Positions 11,301-24,469 are shown, numbered from the stretch's first letter. The stretch: DNA of 35,026 nucleotides from Setaria digitata (GCA_003640385.1 RCAB01000594.1:1-35026), one strand, 5' to 3'. Notes: generated by a model not told the origin, from the letters alone. A program made the numbers and translations.

Positions 11301-13992
11301 CAACTGACCCTATTATAAGTAAGGAAAAGCAAAACCCAATCCAGTCTCTTATCGACTGAGCCTGAGTAAAGGCTTGCAAGTGACTTTGTTTTCGGGGAAA
11401 TGGTGCAAGTAGGGTCACGGCAAGACGAAGTGCTAGTGTAAGCTGTGATCAGATGGTGCACTCAAACAGGAAACAAACCACTACCTGACCTGAATTATTT
11501 TCCTGTAGATATGCCCCTAATGTTTCATCGTAAAATTTATGATTAGCGAATTTACAAGCATCACTGTGAAGTAAGTGTATGCAAAAACAAAATTCTTGAA
11601 TGAATAGTTAAAATTTTGAATTCGATACCAAAATGATTAGATTAAAGGATTTCTGAATATCTTTTCTGGTTTCAGTGTTAAAGGTTAAAGGTTTCACTGT
11701 TAAAATTTGAGAAATTTTTGAATTAAATCTCTTCAGTTTGGATCAGGTGATATTGCTTAAAATTTCATCCGTAATATATTTTCATCACTGGAAGCCAGGC
11801 AGCCATGTGCCTTATATTACGTTGCATAGGTTAGGAAGACTTTTCCCTTGAAACTTCTATTATCATTACCAGTGTTCTCTGATATTTTCAGTGGTAACTT
11901 GCTATAACAACTTTAAGATTTTCACTTTTGTAGCTGGCCTAAGACTTTTATTTGAGAAATTTCAAAAAATTTTCAATTTCCACTTCTCTTTTCGTTTTTA
12001 TCTTTTGCTCCGTTAGTGTGCAAAAAAATGGAAAGGATGGAGAAACAAGGACGAGATTAAATTTCTGCCATTGAATATCACTAATTAGCACCTATGTACA
12101 AGCTTGAAATTTAGACGATTGAAGCTCACACAAACATATGAAAAAGTTAATCCAATAAAAATGCAATGTTGAAGGAGTAGAAAGAAAGACGATAAGTTCA
12201 ACTAATTGATTCATCTCATTAAAAACTTTTCTGCACTAAAATTACAACTCTGTCCTTGCCATTTGCTGCCATTTGCATAGGTGTATATTTACAAATCTTA
12301 CTTGAAGAAAATATCTATCGCATTATTCAAACCTAAAATAAAATGATAAACAATTAGTGATGTTGTTAATTACAACGTATCCCGTTAACTGTCTGTTAAC
12401 CAAGTTTCAAAGAATTAGGAAAAGCAAAGGACATCTTCCAAACTCAATATCCTGCATTATCTCTAAAATTTTCTAATCGAAGTTCTCTGAAATATCCTCA
12501 TATAGTAATGAAGAATTCGTATGTGGTTAAGCAGATTTCGAAAGTTTCCATCTAGCATTAGTATAAGGAAATGATTCCGCTCTTCGCAACGAAAACAAAT
12601 CTCTCCTGTTTTATTCGTTGTAAACTTTTCTTCAAACGATAGAGGAACTTCAGAAGCCAAAAATAATGCTTCCTTTCTTTTTTTTTCTGTTCCTTTGATG
12701 TTACTGATTGAGATGTTTCATTATGAAATATTTAAAAAGTCAGAAGTGTTACAAACTTTTAAGGATTTCTTTGGTCTCACAAGCTTAACAAGGGGAACAT
12801 AAAGCTTGAAGGACTGTAAAACAATACCACAAAGATGTGATTTATTTATTTTCTTCAATTCTCTTCAGAAATCTGAAAACTGAGATATGAATTCTGGCTG
12901 GGCAATCTTTTACTATTAAATAACCAAGATTTACCAGTTCCAGATGCTTTAGCCAGATGTTTTTCATCTTTTGCAGTAGGCCAGTTTGAGCCAAAGTGAT
13001 AACGGTCAATGAGAAGTACGAGTAGGATCTTATTATGCTCAGATAGAGTTAACGGTGCTGAAGAGCTTAGATGAAAAGCAGAAAACAGAGGACACTTGTG
13101 ACAGGTGCCAACTTGTGCCGATATCTTTTTGACGTTTCAGTAGACTTGCTGAGCTAATTGCGGGAAAATTATGTCAGTAAAGGAGTTTCACTCTCTTGTC
13201 CCATTCCCGACGTTTTCTTCTGCAAATCCTTTCATCTTCCAAAAACATCGCATCACGGAACTAATCCTTTTTCAATCTTTCGGCACTGACCCTAGGAGCG
13301 GAAATTTTTCAGCAACAGTTTTTTCTTATTCTTAGTGTCTTTACACGCTTTTTTTTCTGAATCGTGTTAGAATACAAAGTGTTTCAGACTAGACGACTGC
13401 TTCTCAGAAAAATTATATGTGAAAGCGCCAAATCCTGCTGGCTATTTGGCTTTGCTTAGCATTTATTATTGAAATGTAAAGGATTGTTTGCCTGAAAATA
13501 AAGGATGTATAGGCCGTGAGGTGAGCCACTGAAGTTTGTCCTCATGATGGAGCATTTACATCCTTTCCAATCAAACGATAACAAAACTTAACTTAAAGAA
13601 ATCCTTTTAATAATTTAAATCGTTAGAAAAAACATGGTTGAGTCACTCAAAGCTTATAAGAGATGAAAGACAGAGTTAGATTATCCGTTCCATTCAGATG
13701 GAAAAGGCGCTCAGGATATAGCAGCCACCGGGAATATACTAGATTAAACGATGGAGTGTCCTGATAATCCCGATGTTATCCCTTATCACATGACAAAAAC
13801 TTTGGTCTCTCTTTTTCACTATTATTCAATTTTCACAAACTATTCAATTAATTTTATTCAGCTATAGTGTTATCACCATTTTTAACTGCTGTACTTGATC
13901 AGTAATTGCAGGCTTACTTATAGATTAGTTTGGTTCATTAAATATAATCAACGAGGGAGAACAATTTTCACGTATATCTCCTATTGTTGTTG

Positions 13993-14041
13993 AACAAATG
14001 TTACTTCCTACTTTAACATAACAAATGTTACTTCCTACTTT
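13993..14041. repeat. 27-bp tandem duplication
   Basis: AACAAATGTTACTTCCTAC begins each unit. The second copy starts 27 bp after the first and is identical for about 22 bp. Two copies only. Confidence 0.9.
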
Positions 14042-17000
14042 GACGTTGTGTTGAGACATTTCCAGTTAGCTTAGTTTGAAGCTTTCACAAAGACTATTTC
14101 GTACTTGAAAGTACCCCTACATTGAAGCGTAGTACAATATTATTTTTCTAATTGCTTCCAGAAAGGATAATAGAATTTATGGAACTATGGAAATATGACA
14201 TGACAGTGGTGATGGAAAATTATCTAAGGTTTATATTCAGTCATTAATGAAGATTTAAGTTTACTGCATATGATAAACAATTGAATTTATCAGTAGAAAT
14301 CGATAGTGATAATGATGTACATATCAAATATGCATCCATGTTTGTAGAACTCTATGATTGAACGAAGAACAAATATTTTCATATGTTGAAAACAAAGTAG
14401 AAAATGAGATTGAAAATTCATTCATCCTCCAAACTGACTGAGCAATGCTAATTGACCAATTTTTGTTGTTTAAGAAAAAGAGTTTCCTGCTGTATCGACC
14501 CAGCTCTCATTAAATAAATTTAGCCCTTATTTTTGCTTTTCTTGTATAATTCACTCAGTGCTTCATCTTCCTTTCCTTTCATTCTCTTCCGAATTTCGAC
14601 CTCTGAAGAAGTTGAAGTAATCAAATGTATTACTCTGCAAGAAATATCTATAGTCACTGAAAATATTGCCACGTGCTACCAGAACGTTACGCTTGTAGCA
14701 AATTAGTGATTAACGTAGTCAGATTTAGTGTAAATTGGTCAGAGAATGATGCCTGTATATAAGTAATGATAAGATTAATTAATTAGTCCATTTTCAGGAT
14801 TGTGTGGAACTATAGTTCAGAGGACAAAGCAACAGAGAAGTGAAAAGAAAGGTACCCGAATCAGAATTGGTTGATTTGTAAGGGTCATTTAAAATTCTCG
14901 CAGGTGTGGTTGAAAAATGAGCTGCAGATAGATTCTCATTTTTAATCCTCAAAATATGCGTTTACACTGTTTCGTCCTGGGCCTTTTTTTTGCTTAAATA
15001 TGATCGTGGAATCATAAAAGACTAAGTAGAAGTATTGCTTCGTAGGAGAAGCAACTGTGTCTCATAGTTCTATCAGTATTTCAACCTTATTTAACGATGT
15101 TAAAATTTCCTAGTGGACAAAGTTTAAAGTACGGTATGAATAGACAACATATCTTCTTTTAGGCTATTGCAGGATGAACTTTCTGATAGCAAATAAAAAA
15201 CTAGCGATATTGCGGAAATAGTTGCTAAGGAATGACGAATGACCTTAAGGTTGTTGTTATTCTTTCAATGAGTAAATTCAGCAATTAGAATAAAACATAT
15301 GTAAGTTGAATGAAGGAAAAGCAACGGTGCTTGAAAAAGAGGACATGATGTCATCTCTTTGTTTGAAATTATTCTTGCAGAAAAATAAGCAATCTGTTAT
15401 GCAATCGGATTAATAAAGGTATCTTCATACTATCTAAAAGAAGTAAAATTTGAAGGAAAAATAAAAATATTTCCGTAGTGGAAATATGATGGAATATCCC
15501 AAAGAAGAAGGTGCTACTTTTGAAAGAAAGATAAATTATTCCTCTTTTTGGAAAATGAAACTTATTGAAATTATAACGGATATCATGTATAATAGAATAG
15601 AATTTTATTTTACTGGAATCGAGCAATTTTTTTGGCTGCCTGCCATGCTATTCTGCTTTAAAAATCTGTCGGAAAAAGAATAGATTTTCAGCAATAAATT
15701 AACTCTTTTTCTACCTTTTAAAAGACATCATTTCAGGACAGTTAGGCCTATGACACGATAGGATACATTTTCTTTTACAGTCTGTTTTAATCTTAATTTC
15801 GAACTTTATCCATCTAATGTTAATGTGAACATAATTTTATATATCCCATTACGGAGATAAATGTAGTAGAGAGAAGTCCATCATCTCAATGATGAAACAT
15901 AAATTTTTTGTAAAGTCACCAATTTTTTCTTGGCTAGTCAGTGAAATGAAGTCAAGTCCACTCATTTCAAAATGTGTTACAAAATCATAAACAACTCAGG
16001 CTGTTTCGGAACCATAACAAGCGCAATAATCTTGGTTCTTGATTTTTCCATCCCTTGCTAAGATTACGGTGCTTTTTCAAATCTTGAAGTAAATTCCAAA
16101 AAAATTCCTATCTGTTCTACTCAATCTATAATTTTTTTGTTTTGTTTATTTTGTATCAGAGGAGGAAATGCACTATTAGTTCGTTGGTGGTACCATCAAA
16201 GGAAGATCTGTTGAAGTTCCTCTTGCAAAAACAATTCCTTTTCATTTCGTTTCCTTATTTCATTTCAAGCTGTTGAAAACTTCTTTTTTTTCTTTTTTTT
16301 AACGAAGACATTACTTAGAAAAGAAATCAGTGTGAGGAATTATGAAAAAGAAGCCGAATGAAACCTCTCTTTGTTGATCAACTTATCACATAGTTTATCA
16401 GATAATCTCCATGAGCATCAACAGGGCTTCAAGATCGTCTAACTAAGTCTTATAGGAAGTTTCAAGTAATTCCTTTCAATGAACTTTGATTTCAAAGAAA
16501 GAAAATGAGTATTTGCAGAGATTCATTAACATTCGTTGCCTAATGCTACACAAATAAATCGATTATGAATTATTATTCAGAGCTGAATTCGCATTAATTA
16601 TATATTTTTTACACTAAATTTAACAAACTCTTGGTTAAGCTCATATTATAATTAGAGAAATTAGTTATCTTTTACATCTCTCTTTTTTTGTTATTTAAAG
16701 TTTAAACTTTCAGGCAATTTTAATAAATCTAATCCCCAAGTTGACAATTCTTTTATTTTCATCCAGATTCTACTTTTGAAGAATCAGCAAAAAATTAACT
16801 CAGGTGATGTTTCTGTAACTTGAATGTCCAAATAAAAAGTTTCACTGACCCCGCAACTAACTATAAATTGTTATTTAAACTCTATGTGGATGTTTTTTTC
16901 TTCTACCATTCCCTCTATCAAATTCAATTTTGTGAATGTTTCAATAAGTTTCAGATACGCAATGAATTCCTTAAAAGATTGAATTTCACTGATATTTATT

Positions 17001-17631
17001 AGCAGTTGCTGAAATATTTAATTCCAATGAAACTCGAAGAGTGTATCTTTTTATAAATGAAATTCGTTCTTTCCATTCCAATTCTTTCATACGCAGTGTC
17101 TTTTTTTTTCTCTTCTTTTCTTTTTCAGCTGGAAAAGTAATAAGTTCATTACATAATTTGCTCACAATTCTATATGTATTATGTGACATGTGACAGACAG
17201 CAGCACTTCATCAGTTCATTTCGATGAAATTGATTCAGTTCAATTTTGCTGATTTTGATCAACTCACTTCACGATTTACTTAATCTGCCAGATGGAAGAG
17301 AAAAAAAATAATTTAAATTTTAAATAAAAATTATTTCAGAATGCTCGTTGCTGAAGCGGAATAATCATCGAAATAGAACCAAAAAATGCCAAATGTCCTC
17401 AAGCCGTGATCTCGGTACATGCAATGGCCATTTTCAAGTGCTGCCTTTCTGTTGCTAATATGCAATCTATGACTAATTAATATTGTGCTGAATAAATCAT
17501 CGACAAACTGATCATTAATAATTCATCACTTTTTGATTACTTAATTCTCTGTCGAATTATTAAAGAAAAACTTCTAATTCGCTGAAAGCTTTTCAAATTA
17601 AATATTTTTCCTCACTTCAATGTTTTACATT

Positions 17632-17647
17632 AGTGTTTGCTGTAATG
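17632..17647 (+). other. Splice acceptor and start of the receptor mRNA
   Basis: TTTTACATTAG ends at 17633, and 11 nt later comes the ATG at 17645, which opens straight into an N-glycosylation sequon (Asn2-Phe-Thr). This is probably a trans-splice site. If it is instead a cis acceptor, a longer N-terminus would be coded upstream; I found no such exon. Confidence 0.45.
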
Positions 17648-20600
17648 AATTTCACAGGTCCTTTTTCCGATGCCAATATTCAAGGCATTCGTTTATTTTT
17701 AACCGTAATTCACTTAATTCTGGTATCTGTGGGCAGTATTAACTTATTGGTTATCATTATCATCCTAGCTAAGCCATATATGCGTTCTATTACTAATGTC
17801 TACATGATTGGCCTATGTTTGGCTGATTTTATATATTTGGCAAATTTAACTTTGGTTGCTGCCGCTCAACTAAACAACAAATCGTGGATCTTCGGATCGC
17901 TGATGTGTACGCTGTATCACGGGACTGAAACGACGAGTGAGCTTTCCTATTTTAAGACAGGAGGTTTCATTAAGCTAAGATGCACTTCAAGATAGGAAGT
18001 TTCATTAAGCTAAGATGCCAAGTAATTCATTATTTTTTTGCGAAGTAAAAAAAAATTGTATTCTCTCCTACAGAAATTTTGAAAGCAAACTCTGATAGTC
18101 TCAACTTCACATACATTTAATATTTTGATTTTCCAACAAATAAATTTCAGAAGTTATATTTTCCACAGTACAACATAATCTAATTTGCTATTCTAACATC
18201 TATAAGTACGTACACTTCTGTTTGACAATTTGCCCAAATTTGATTTCCATAATTTAAATATATATAAAAAATAATATATATATATAATATAAATTATATA
18301 TATATATATATAATATATATATATATATACATATACAGAAGTTATTTTCCATAGTACAACATAATCTATATATATATTTAAACTTCTAATTCGCTATTTT
18401 ATATATATATATATAAAATAGCATATATATATATATATAGCATGTAAGTGTTGTATATTATTAAAATTGTTTGAGTCTATCTAAAACGGAAAACTACGAA
18501 TTTTTTCATCATTAATAAAATTATTTTGACAGAAGAAAGGAACAATAGAAAAAGAGAAAAAAAAGTGTTATTAGCAAAATTTTGAATGCATCTTTCATTT
18601 TCTTTCTACTTTTTCTTCTACTTCAATTTTTCCAAAACATTTTCAAAATATCTTTGAATCTGATTAAAATTCACCCCCTACCGTTACTTCCTGGTTTTCA
18701 GAAATCTATTTAGCACTGGTTGATTTATTTTTAAGCGTAATCTTTTATCCGAAAACAATCGAACTGATTGAATTTCCACTTCTCAATTTTTGTTTGTTTT
18801 CTTTTTTTCCACCATGTTTATGTAAATTTTCATCTAAAAAATGAATTACTTTGAAAGTTTCTAGAAACTGAAAAAAATTTGCGTGACTGAAACTCTAGGA
18901 ATGTGTTTTGATATTTTACTTTAACATGGAAAAAATAATATTTTGTCTTTTTTTTTCAATTTTGTTTATTTTACTATTCCTAGTGCTTTTCATTTAGTTT
19001 AATTTCAAGAGCATTTACTTCAGTTCAAATGTTTGGCACCAATTTTGCATAGATTTATTTAGTTGCTTATAATTTTTAGGTCACACCTTTGATTGCAAGT
19101 CTTGCAAAGTGCAATTTTCAGGCAAATATGCAAGCATAATATTTGTCGTACTTCTGGCTGCAGATCGCTACTACGCTATGTGTCGTCCGGATCTTTGCAC
19201 ACGGCATCGGAACTACTTGATGGCGGTCTCAGTGAGTGGTATCGCCTGGATTCTCGCTTTTTCTGCTGCTATTCCGCTTTACTTATATTCAGAAGTGGTG
19301 CAACTTCGGACACACGGCATCACTGGACTAACTAGACCCATCTGCATTGCCAAGTGGCCTAGCTCAACAAGTGCTCGATGGTTTGCTTGTTTTTATCCCA
19401 AATCGATCTATTTATTAACAAATATTGAAATATAGAATTCATTTAGAATCATCGCACCTCACAATTTTTTTCCAGATATGGTAAAAAGTTTCGATGAAAA
19501 ATAAAAGAAATAATATTAAATATTCCAGGTATATAACGTCTTCTTCAATTTTGATTTATGTTATACCGTTAGCATTGATGACATATTTTAATTATCATGT
19601 CCTGACGAAACTTCGAGAAGCGCTTCGTCGTAGTAAACGGATGCAGCGGACGTCAAAATCACGCGCACCTTATCACCGTGTAACACGTCTAGTGCTATGG
19701 GTAGTCATATTTCATGCTGCATGTTGGTGAGTCCATGGATTGTAACTTTATTTTTAAAATTAGGTAATGCAATTGGATTAAAATTCTTAGGAGCATTCTT
19801 CCACAGAAATCCCATCAGAAGCCTACATATGAGCAGTAAGAACAAGTGAATTCTTTCGTCTTCACCAGAATCCACATGAATCAAGACTTTCTAAATCAAG
19901 CATACATAATTGGAATTCTTTTTGCTCTCTATTGCTTTAGCTTCGCCTAAAAATGTGCTCTATCTTAAAAACGCAAAGTTTAAAAGAAATACAGTCTAAT
20001 TTTCCGAAACAAGCATAACAAATGAAGTTAGTAAGCCTTTTTCTTTCCCATTCTTTGTATTAAAAATATTTTTCACATAAAGACTAAATTTGTTATTATT
20101 AAGGGTTTTATCCATTAACTTTTCCCATTAAAAAGACTGATTTTACAATAGTCTCGGTTTTGAGAAAATAAAAAACATTTGAGTATGTAAGGCTTTAAAC
20201 ATAAAAAGAAATTTCCAAACATTTCAACTCGAACTTTCTTTTTCAATCCAAACTCATACAATGATTTACCTAAATCTGTAATTTAAGAATTTTGTATATC
20301 AAATCTCTCCAATTTAAAGTTCAGCAATAAGGTGATAAGATTATTTGTAGGATTGTTTTCATAGTAAATATGAGCTAGTCAGTTGATGTTAAAAATTATC
20401 AGAAGGCCTAAATATTAGTTTCTACTTAAAACAGGATAGAATCTGTCATCCAGCAAACTTTCAGGTCTCCATTTTGGTTATTTAACCTGCTCAGTTCCGT
20501 ATTCCGATTACGTGTTCACACTCGTTTCGATCGTCTCATTGTGAATGTTATTCATCTGTTTCCATATATCAACTGTGCCATGAATCCATTACTGTATGCG

Positions 20601-20735
20601 GTCAATGCTGCAAATTTCCGTAGGGCCTTCAGATCATTGTTCACTGCTAGTTTCATCAACAAGAAGCCGTTGCAAATAGCAAAACGTCGAACTTCGCAAG
20701 CTGTTGCTACCAAACTTCCGTTAGTTCAGATGTAG
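17645..20735 (+). CDS. Class A (rhodopsin-like) peptide-type G protein-coupled receptor, 4 exons, 339 aa
   Basis: Seven-TM plasma-membrane receptor. Exons: 17645-17936, 19122-19380, 19529-19726 and 20465-20735, totalling 1020 nt with all phases matching. The class A landmarks are all present: TM1 Asn33; TM2 LCLAD (57-61); disulfide pair Cys88 and Cys172; DRY at 112-114 at the end of TM3; a basic third intracellular loop (KLREALRRSKRMQR); CWSP at 249-252 in TM6; NPLLY at 290-294 in TM7; then a short basic tail. The N-terminus is very short with one sequon (Asn2). The TM6 region VTRLVLWVV...CWSPFW and the TM3 context most resemble the somatostatin / allatostatin-C / opioid-like neuropeptide receptors. 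The ligand and the exact worm orthologue cannot be named from sequence alone. A possible polyadenylation signal lies at 21031. Confidence 0.9.
17955..18018. repeat. Direct repeat just inside receptor intron 1
   Basis: A 29-bp unit ending TTTCATTAAGCTAAGATGC occurs at 17955-17983 and 17990-18018 with two mismatches, separated by 6 bp. It begins 18 nt after the exon 1 donor. Confidence 0.9.
18148..18440. repeat. AT microsatellite block flanked by a duplicated segment
   Basis: Long interrupted (AT)n tracts run from about 18256 to 18440. A segment beginning CAGAAGTTAT and containing AGTACAACATAATCTA occurs at 18148-18182 and again, diverged, from 18336. A perfect 30-bp palindrome, GCTATTTT-(AT)7-AAAATAGC, lies at 18393-18422. 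Part of the second copy (AACTTCTAATTCGCT) also matches sequence near 17571, upstream of the gene. Confidence 0.85.
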
Positions 20736-21030
20736 GCCTCAGTGAAGTTGCATTTTCTCCAAGTTTCCAACAGTGAATGAATGGAAATTTTATTCGATGG
20801 GAACGGAAGTTTTACGGAAATTGTTGGAAATAAGTCAGATCATTGATTCCTTGCTAACTTCAAGGATTTTTAGAATGGATCCATCTACGACAGTACTCCC
20901 ATTCCTACATCATTTCAATGCAAGAAAACGATGATTAGTTTGGTGTAACGAACTTTATCACAGTATTATAGTTCGATCATCGATCAAATTTGCAAGCAAG
21001 ACTAAAGTCGTAGTTGAACGTACTGAACTG

Positions 21031-21036
21031 AATAAA
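21031..21036 (+). promoter_or_regulatory. Possible polyadenylation signal of the receptor gene
   Basis: This is a canonical AATAAA about 300 nt past the stop codon. It would give a 3' UTR of ordinary length. Other AATAAA matches occur further downstream in this AT-rich region, so the choice is tentative. Confidence 0.35.
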
Positions 21037-22415
21037 TCGGTTCTGGTGTAGCCGACCGGTACTTAGATGCATTACAATGGGATAAGCATACAAATGAATT
21101 TCAAGTCTTGTTAAATGAGTCAAAATTAGGTTATTAGCCGCTTTTCAATGATCTATTGAAAATTTACAATCACACTGGACAGTCAATATCTGCCGTAAGA
21201 AATTGCCAGTCCCACCATTTTGTGACAATACTCAAAATCAGAACTATAAAATTACTTGCTATCTTGGTACTATAAGAATATTAATACAGACAATGAAATA
21301 CCACGAAATAAAGAAGGAGCAATATAAGTATTTCAGGTTAATCTGCAAGCGCCATAATGTTTGAAAAAGTTTCAAAAATTTTTTTCTGGCTTGTATTTAG
21401 AAAAAGAAAGAAAAAAACTTTGTTCGTCATAATTTTTGCACTGCTGAAGTTGCTTGGAACAAGAATGGATTAGATTAATCAAATTAATTCTTTGTCATCT
21501 ATTTCATCAATAAAATACCAATGCTTTAAAACACCGCTTGTCCATCTTTAATCATTTTTGAAAAGCATTCTAGAATAAAGCTGACAAAAAATTAAAAGAA
21601 AAAAATCATAGCTATTACATTTATCTCTTTTTTTTGATTTGTGTCAGTTAGTTTTTAGAGGGCTTAAAATGTTGAGTTTCAGAAAGGAAACAAATAAAAA
21701 ATACAAATCAAATTGATAGGGTCTAATTAATTAGACTCATTCTAGCCTTTGTGCCTATCAAACAGATGCTTTTTTTGAAACCTTCTGCTAGTTCTTAGAG
21801 CAAATGAAAGGGCATTGCACTAGCATAGATAAACAGTAAAAAAAAAAGAGAAGATGGCAGATGAATGAAATTGACAACAGCCTCATTTAGCTAATTATCC
21901 ATCAGCAATTTTTTTTTCTTTATGATTTTCAAATTGCCTTTGACAAATTGTTTTACAATTCTTTCTTCGTTCAGTTTTATGCTTAGTTCATAGCCCAATA
22001 TTTCTCACATCAGTTTGTGAAGCGCTGTCCACAAATGATCTTCAATTTCAAATCATTTATTAACTTGTTAAGTTGTCATTTTTAGACTGAATGATGGATA
22101 AAATAATATTGCTTACGGGACGGAAGCATATAAGAAGTTCAAATTAGACTTACTACAGCGTGTTAGCAAGTTAGACTGGAGGAGAGAAGATTTTGTTGCG
22201 GAAATAAAATTAAATAAAATAATTTGAAAAACAAAAAAAAAAAATCCCCTAATAATGAATACATTATGTCTCGAAAATTTAACAGAATCGAACATTCAAT
22301 TCCACCGTCTTATTCCGACAGCATTCATTAGTTAAAAATCTGAAATAGTAATTTTACAGTGCTCACACCTGAGACAACATATTCGCTAGCAAGCAGGTAA
22401 TTTATTAACAGATTT

Positions 22416-22505
22416 GATATTTAGTGAGAATAAGAAATATAAGCTAAACGGGACAACTGTTGATTGCTTCTGATGATAAACGATATTTAGTGAGAATAAG
22501 AAATA
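22416..22505. repeat. 24-bp direct repeat, 66 bp apart
   Basis: GATATTTAGTGAGAATAAG begins an identical 24-bp stretch at 22416-22439 and 22482-22505. It shows no inverted termini or target-site features, so a simple local duplication is likely. Confidence 0.85.
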
Positions 22506-22823
22506 GCTATGTTTACAGGACGAATTTCCCCTGAATCAATTAAACCTTTACTGCTTTGAAATACAAAAAATTTTTTGAATGCCAAATTTTCACCAAAAAT
22601 TATAGCTAGGAATTAGTGAAACTGATTTAATACAATAAAGCTAAATAATTCTGGTGAAACTGAGAAGGGCAGAAATAAAAGCTCGAAATGAAAAATGGAA
22701 AATTGAAGCAAAATCTTTTCGCGGAACTTAAAATAAGATCTCTAAGAGTTGACTTAAAATCCTATAGAGAACTGAAATGAGCATTAGAGAACTTAAAATG
22801 AAGTGGAAGTATCGCATCCTGTA

Positions 22824-23345
22824 ATATCATTTAATGATTATTATAACCATTCCGAAATCATTCGCATGTTAATAACATATCATTCAATGTTCGCTATGAT
22901 ACTATATGATATCATATATAGTTATGCATTATCACCTACTAATTAGTACAGCATTATAAAACATTACTTAAGTTTCAATATTGCACTGCATGATATCATT
23001 CAATGCTTAATAGTCTTTGTTTGGAATTATTTGATTGCTAAGTATTATAATAACATGATGGTGTTTAAGGATTAATTGTACATTAAATGAAAAGTTTTGA
23101 TTTAATATTTCCTTGTTATTATTTACATAGAAAAAGTAATCCGCTAATAAAAGATAAATAGATTAAAAGAAATCCTGTAAATGATATCAAGCAGTATGAT
23201 ATTAACTTCAGATAGTTTGTTTTTATTTTTAAGATTATGCCACACAACATGTCATCACAAATTCAATCATCATACAACGTTAATTTTCCAAAACGATATA
23301 ACTGAATATAATGTGATATTAATCCATAAGTGGTATCATTTGATG
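22824..23345. repeat. Dispersed short motif ATATCATTYAATG, four copies
   Basis: Matches occur at 22824-22836, 22877-22889, 22993-23005 and, diverged, 23333-23345. Related GATATCA words lie between them, including a perfect 16-bp palindrome TATATGATATCATATA near 22903-22918. It may be a decayed satellite or a clustered binding motif; base composition alone could explain part of it. Confidence 0.5.
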
Positions 23346-23623
23346 TTATAGTAATCTTGCAATTTGCATTTCAGTGTTTGACAAAAGATAATGAAATATT
23401 GCAAGAGCTATATTTTCCTGATAATAAGCAATAATCATGATGATGACTTGTTATACGGTGGTGAAATATTTCCTGGCAAAGGATCAAATCAGTCTCATCT
23501 CTGAAACCTGATCCTGAATCTCAGAATTATTATGGGATGCAATGATATTGTTGTTGGAAACTGAAATACATGGGTTAACTATAATTTCTCACTTCCATAT
23601 AGAAAAAACGATTGTTTTGGGAT

Positions 23624-23638
23624 GGGGGGGGGGGGGGG
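23624..23638. repeat. Run of 15 G
   Basis: An uninterrupted G15 tract sits in otherwise AT-rich sequence. Homopolymers of this kind are prone to length errors in sequencing, so the exact count is uncertain. Confidence 0.9.
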
Positions 23639-24032
23639 CGATAAAACAAAAGCCTTTCTGCTGAATACTTATTTTTCAGTAAAACAATAATTAGCTAATG
23701 ATGGTTCCATTATAACTATAATTAGAAAAAAGAAACAAATGTGCGAAATATGTGAAAATTATCATTATGAGCATATTACGAGTGGTATTGTAAATGTGTA
23801 CCATTTTAGCAGAATAAAGAAATGAGCCCATACAGCAGAAAATCAGCATTTCAAAAGAGCAGAAGCAGCTCTGAACTTTAAGTCTCTTTGATTCCGCTTC
23901 TGCCGCTCTTAACTATTTGCTATCATTTTCATTTCCAGTAAGCATTCAGCAAAAGTAAATTATGTTCAAGATTTTTCCTGATATTCCAAATAGCGTAATT
24001 TTTGGAATGTGAATCGAAGTGTGATGCTATGC

Positions 24033-24065
24033 TAAACTATTATGAATTACATTCATAATAGTTTA
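24033..24065. repeat. 14-bp perfect inverted repeat with 5-nt loop
   Basis: TAAACTATTATGAA at 24033-24046 pairs with TTCATAATAGTTTA at 24052-24065 around the loop TTACA. There is no T-run after it and no gene partner, so its function is unknown. Confidence 0.85.
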
Positions 24066-24469
24066 CTTGAAAATTGATAATTTTGAAGAGGAAATAATGC
24101 AAGAGACAGTTTACCTCTCCTCTATCATTTCCATAATAATTTCTACTGACTGAAAAGAGAAATTCGCCTTACTAATTGCAGAAAACGATCAATTCTTACG
24201 TTTTCAAGGAAGTTTTTACCAATTAAACAATAAAAAATTTTAAATATAAAAGATGAGGCGATATTTTTAGGCTAGTATTTAGATTTGTAATTTTTTGTTC
24301 AATTATGTATTATAATGTGGAAAAGGCGGAATATATAAATATATCCACATTTTTTTTCATTTTGAAGTACACATAAATTATATTATGATAGTGGGATGTG
24401 CAGGAAAATTACCAAATGCTGCAAAATTTACAACCTTAAGTAGTTATCTCAAATTACTGCTTAGAATAG

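Larger units (their letters stand above)
8342..17633. other. 9.3-kb gene-free region between divergent genes
   Basis: This lies between the starts of the minus-strand transporter and the plus-strand receptor and should hold both promoters. The first 400 bases or so (8342-8740) are distinctly richer in G, C and CpG than the rest and include a 16-nt A-run (about 8416). Beyond that the sequence is AT-rich with short, unconvincing open frames of atypical composition. I found no tRNA, rRNA, transposase or recognisable exon. A 27-bp tandem duplication lies at 13993-14041. Confidence 0.6.
17937..19121 (+). other. Intron 1 of the receptor gene
   Basis: A 1.2-kb intron that starts with GTGAGC and ends in TTTTCAG. 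It is unusually repeat-rich: a 29-bp duplication right after the donor, then a long AT microsatellite block. No coding sequence is seen in it. Confidence 0.85.
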
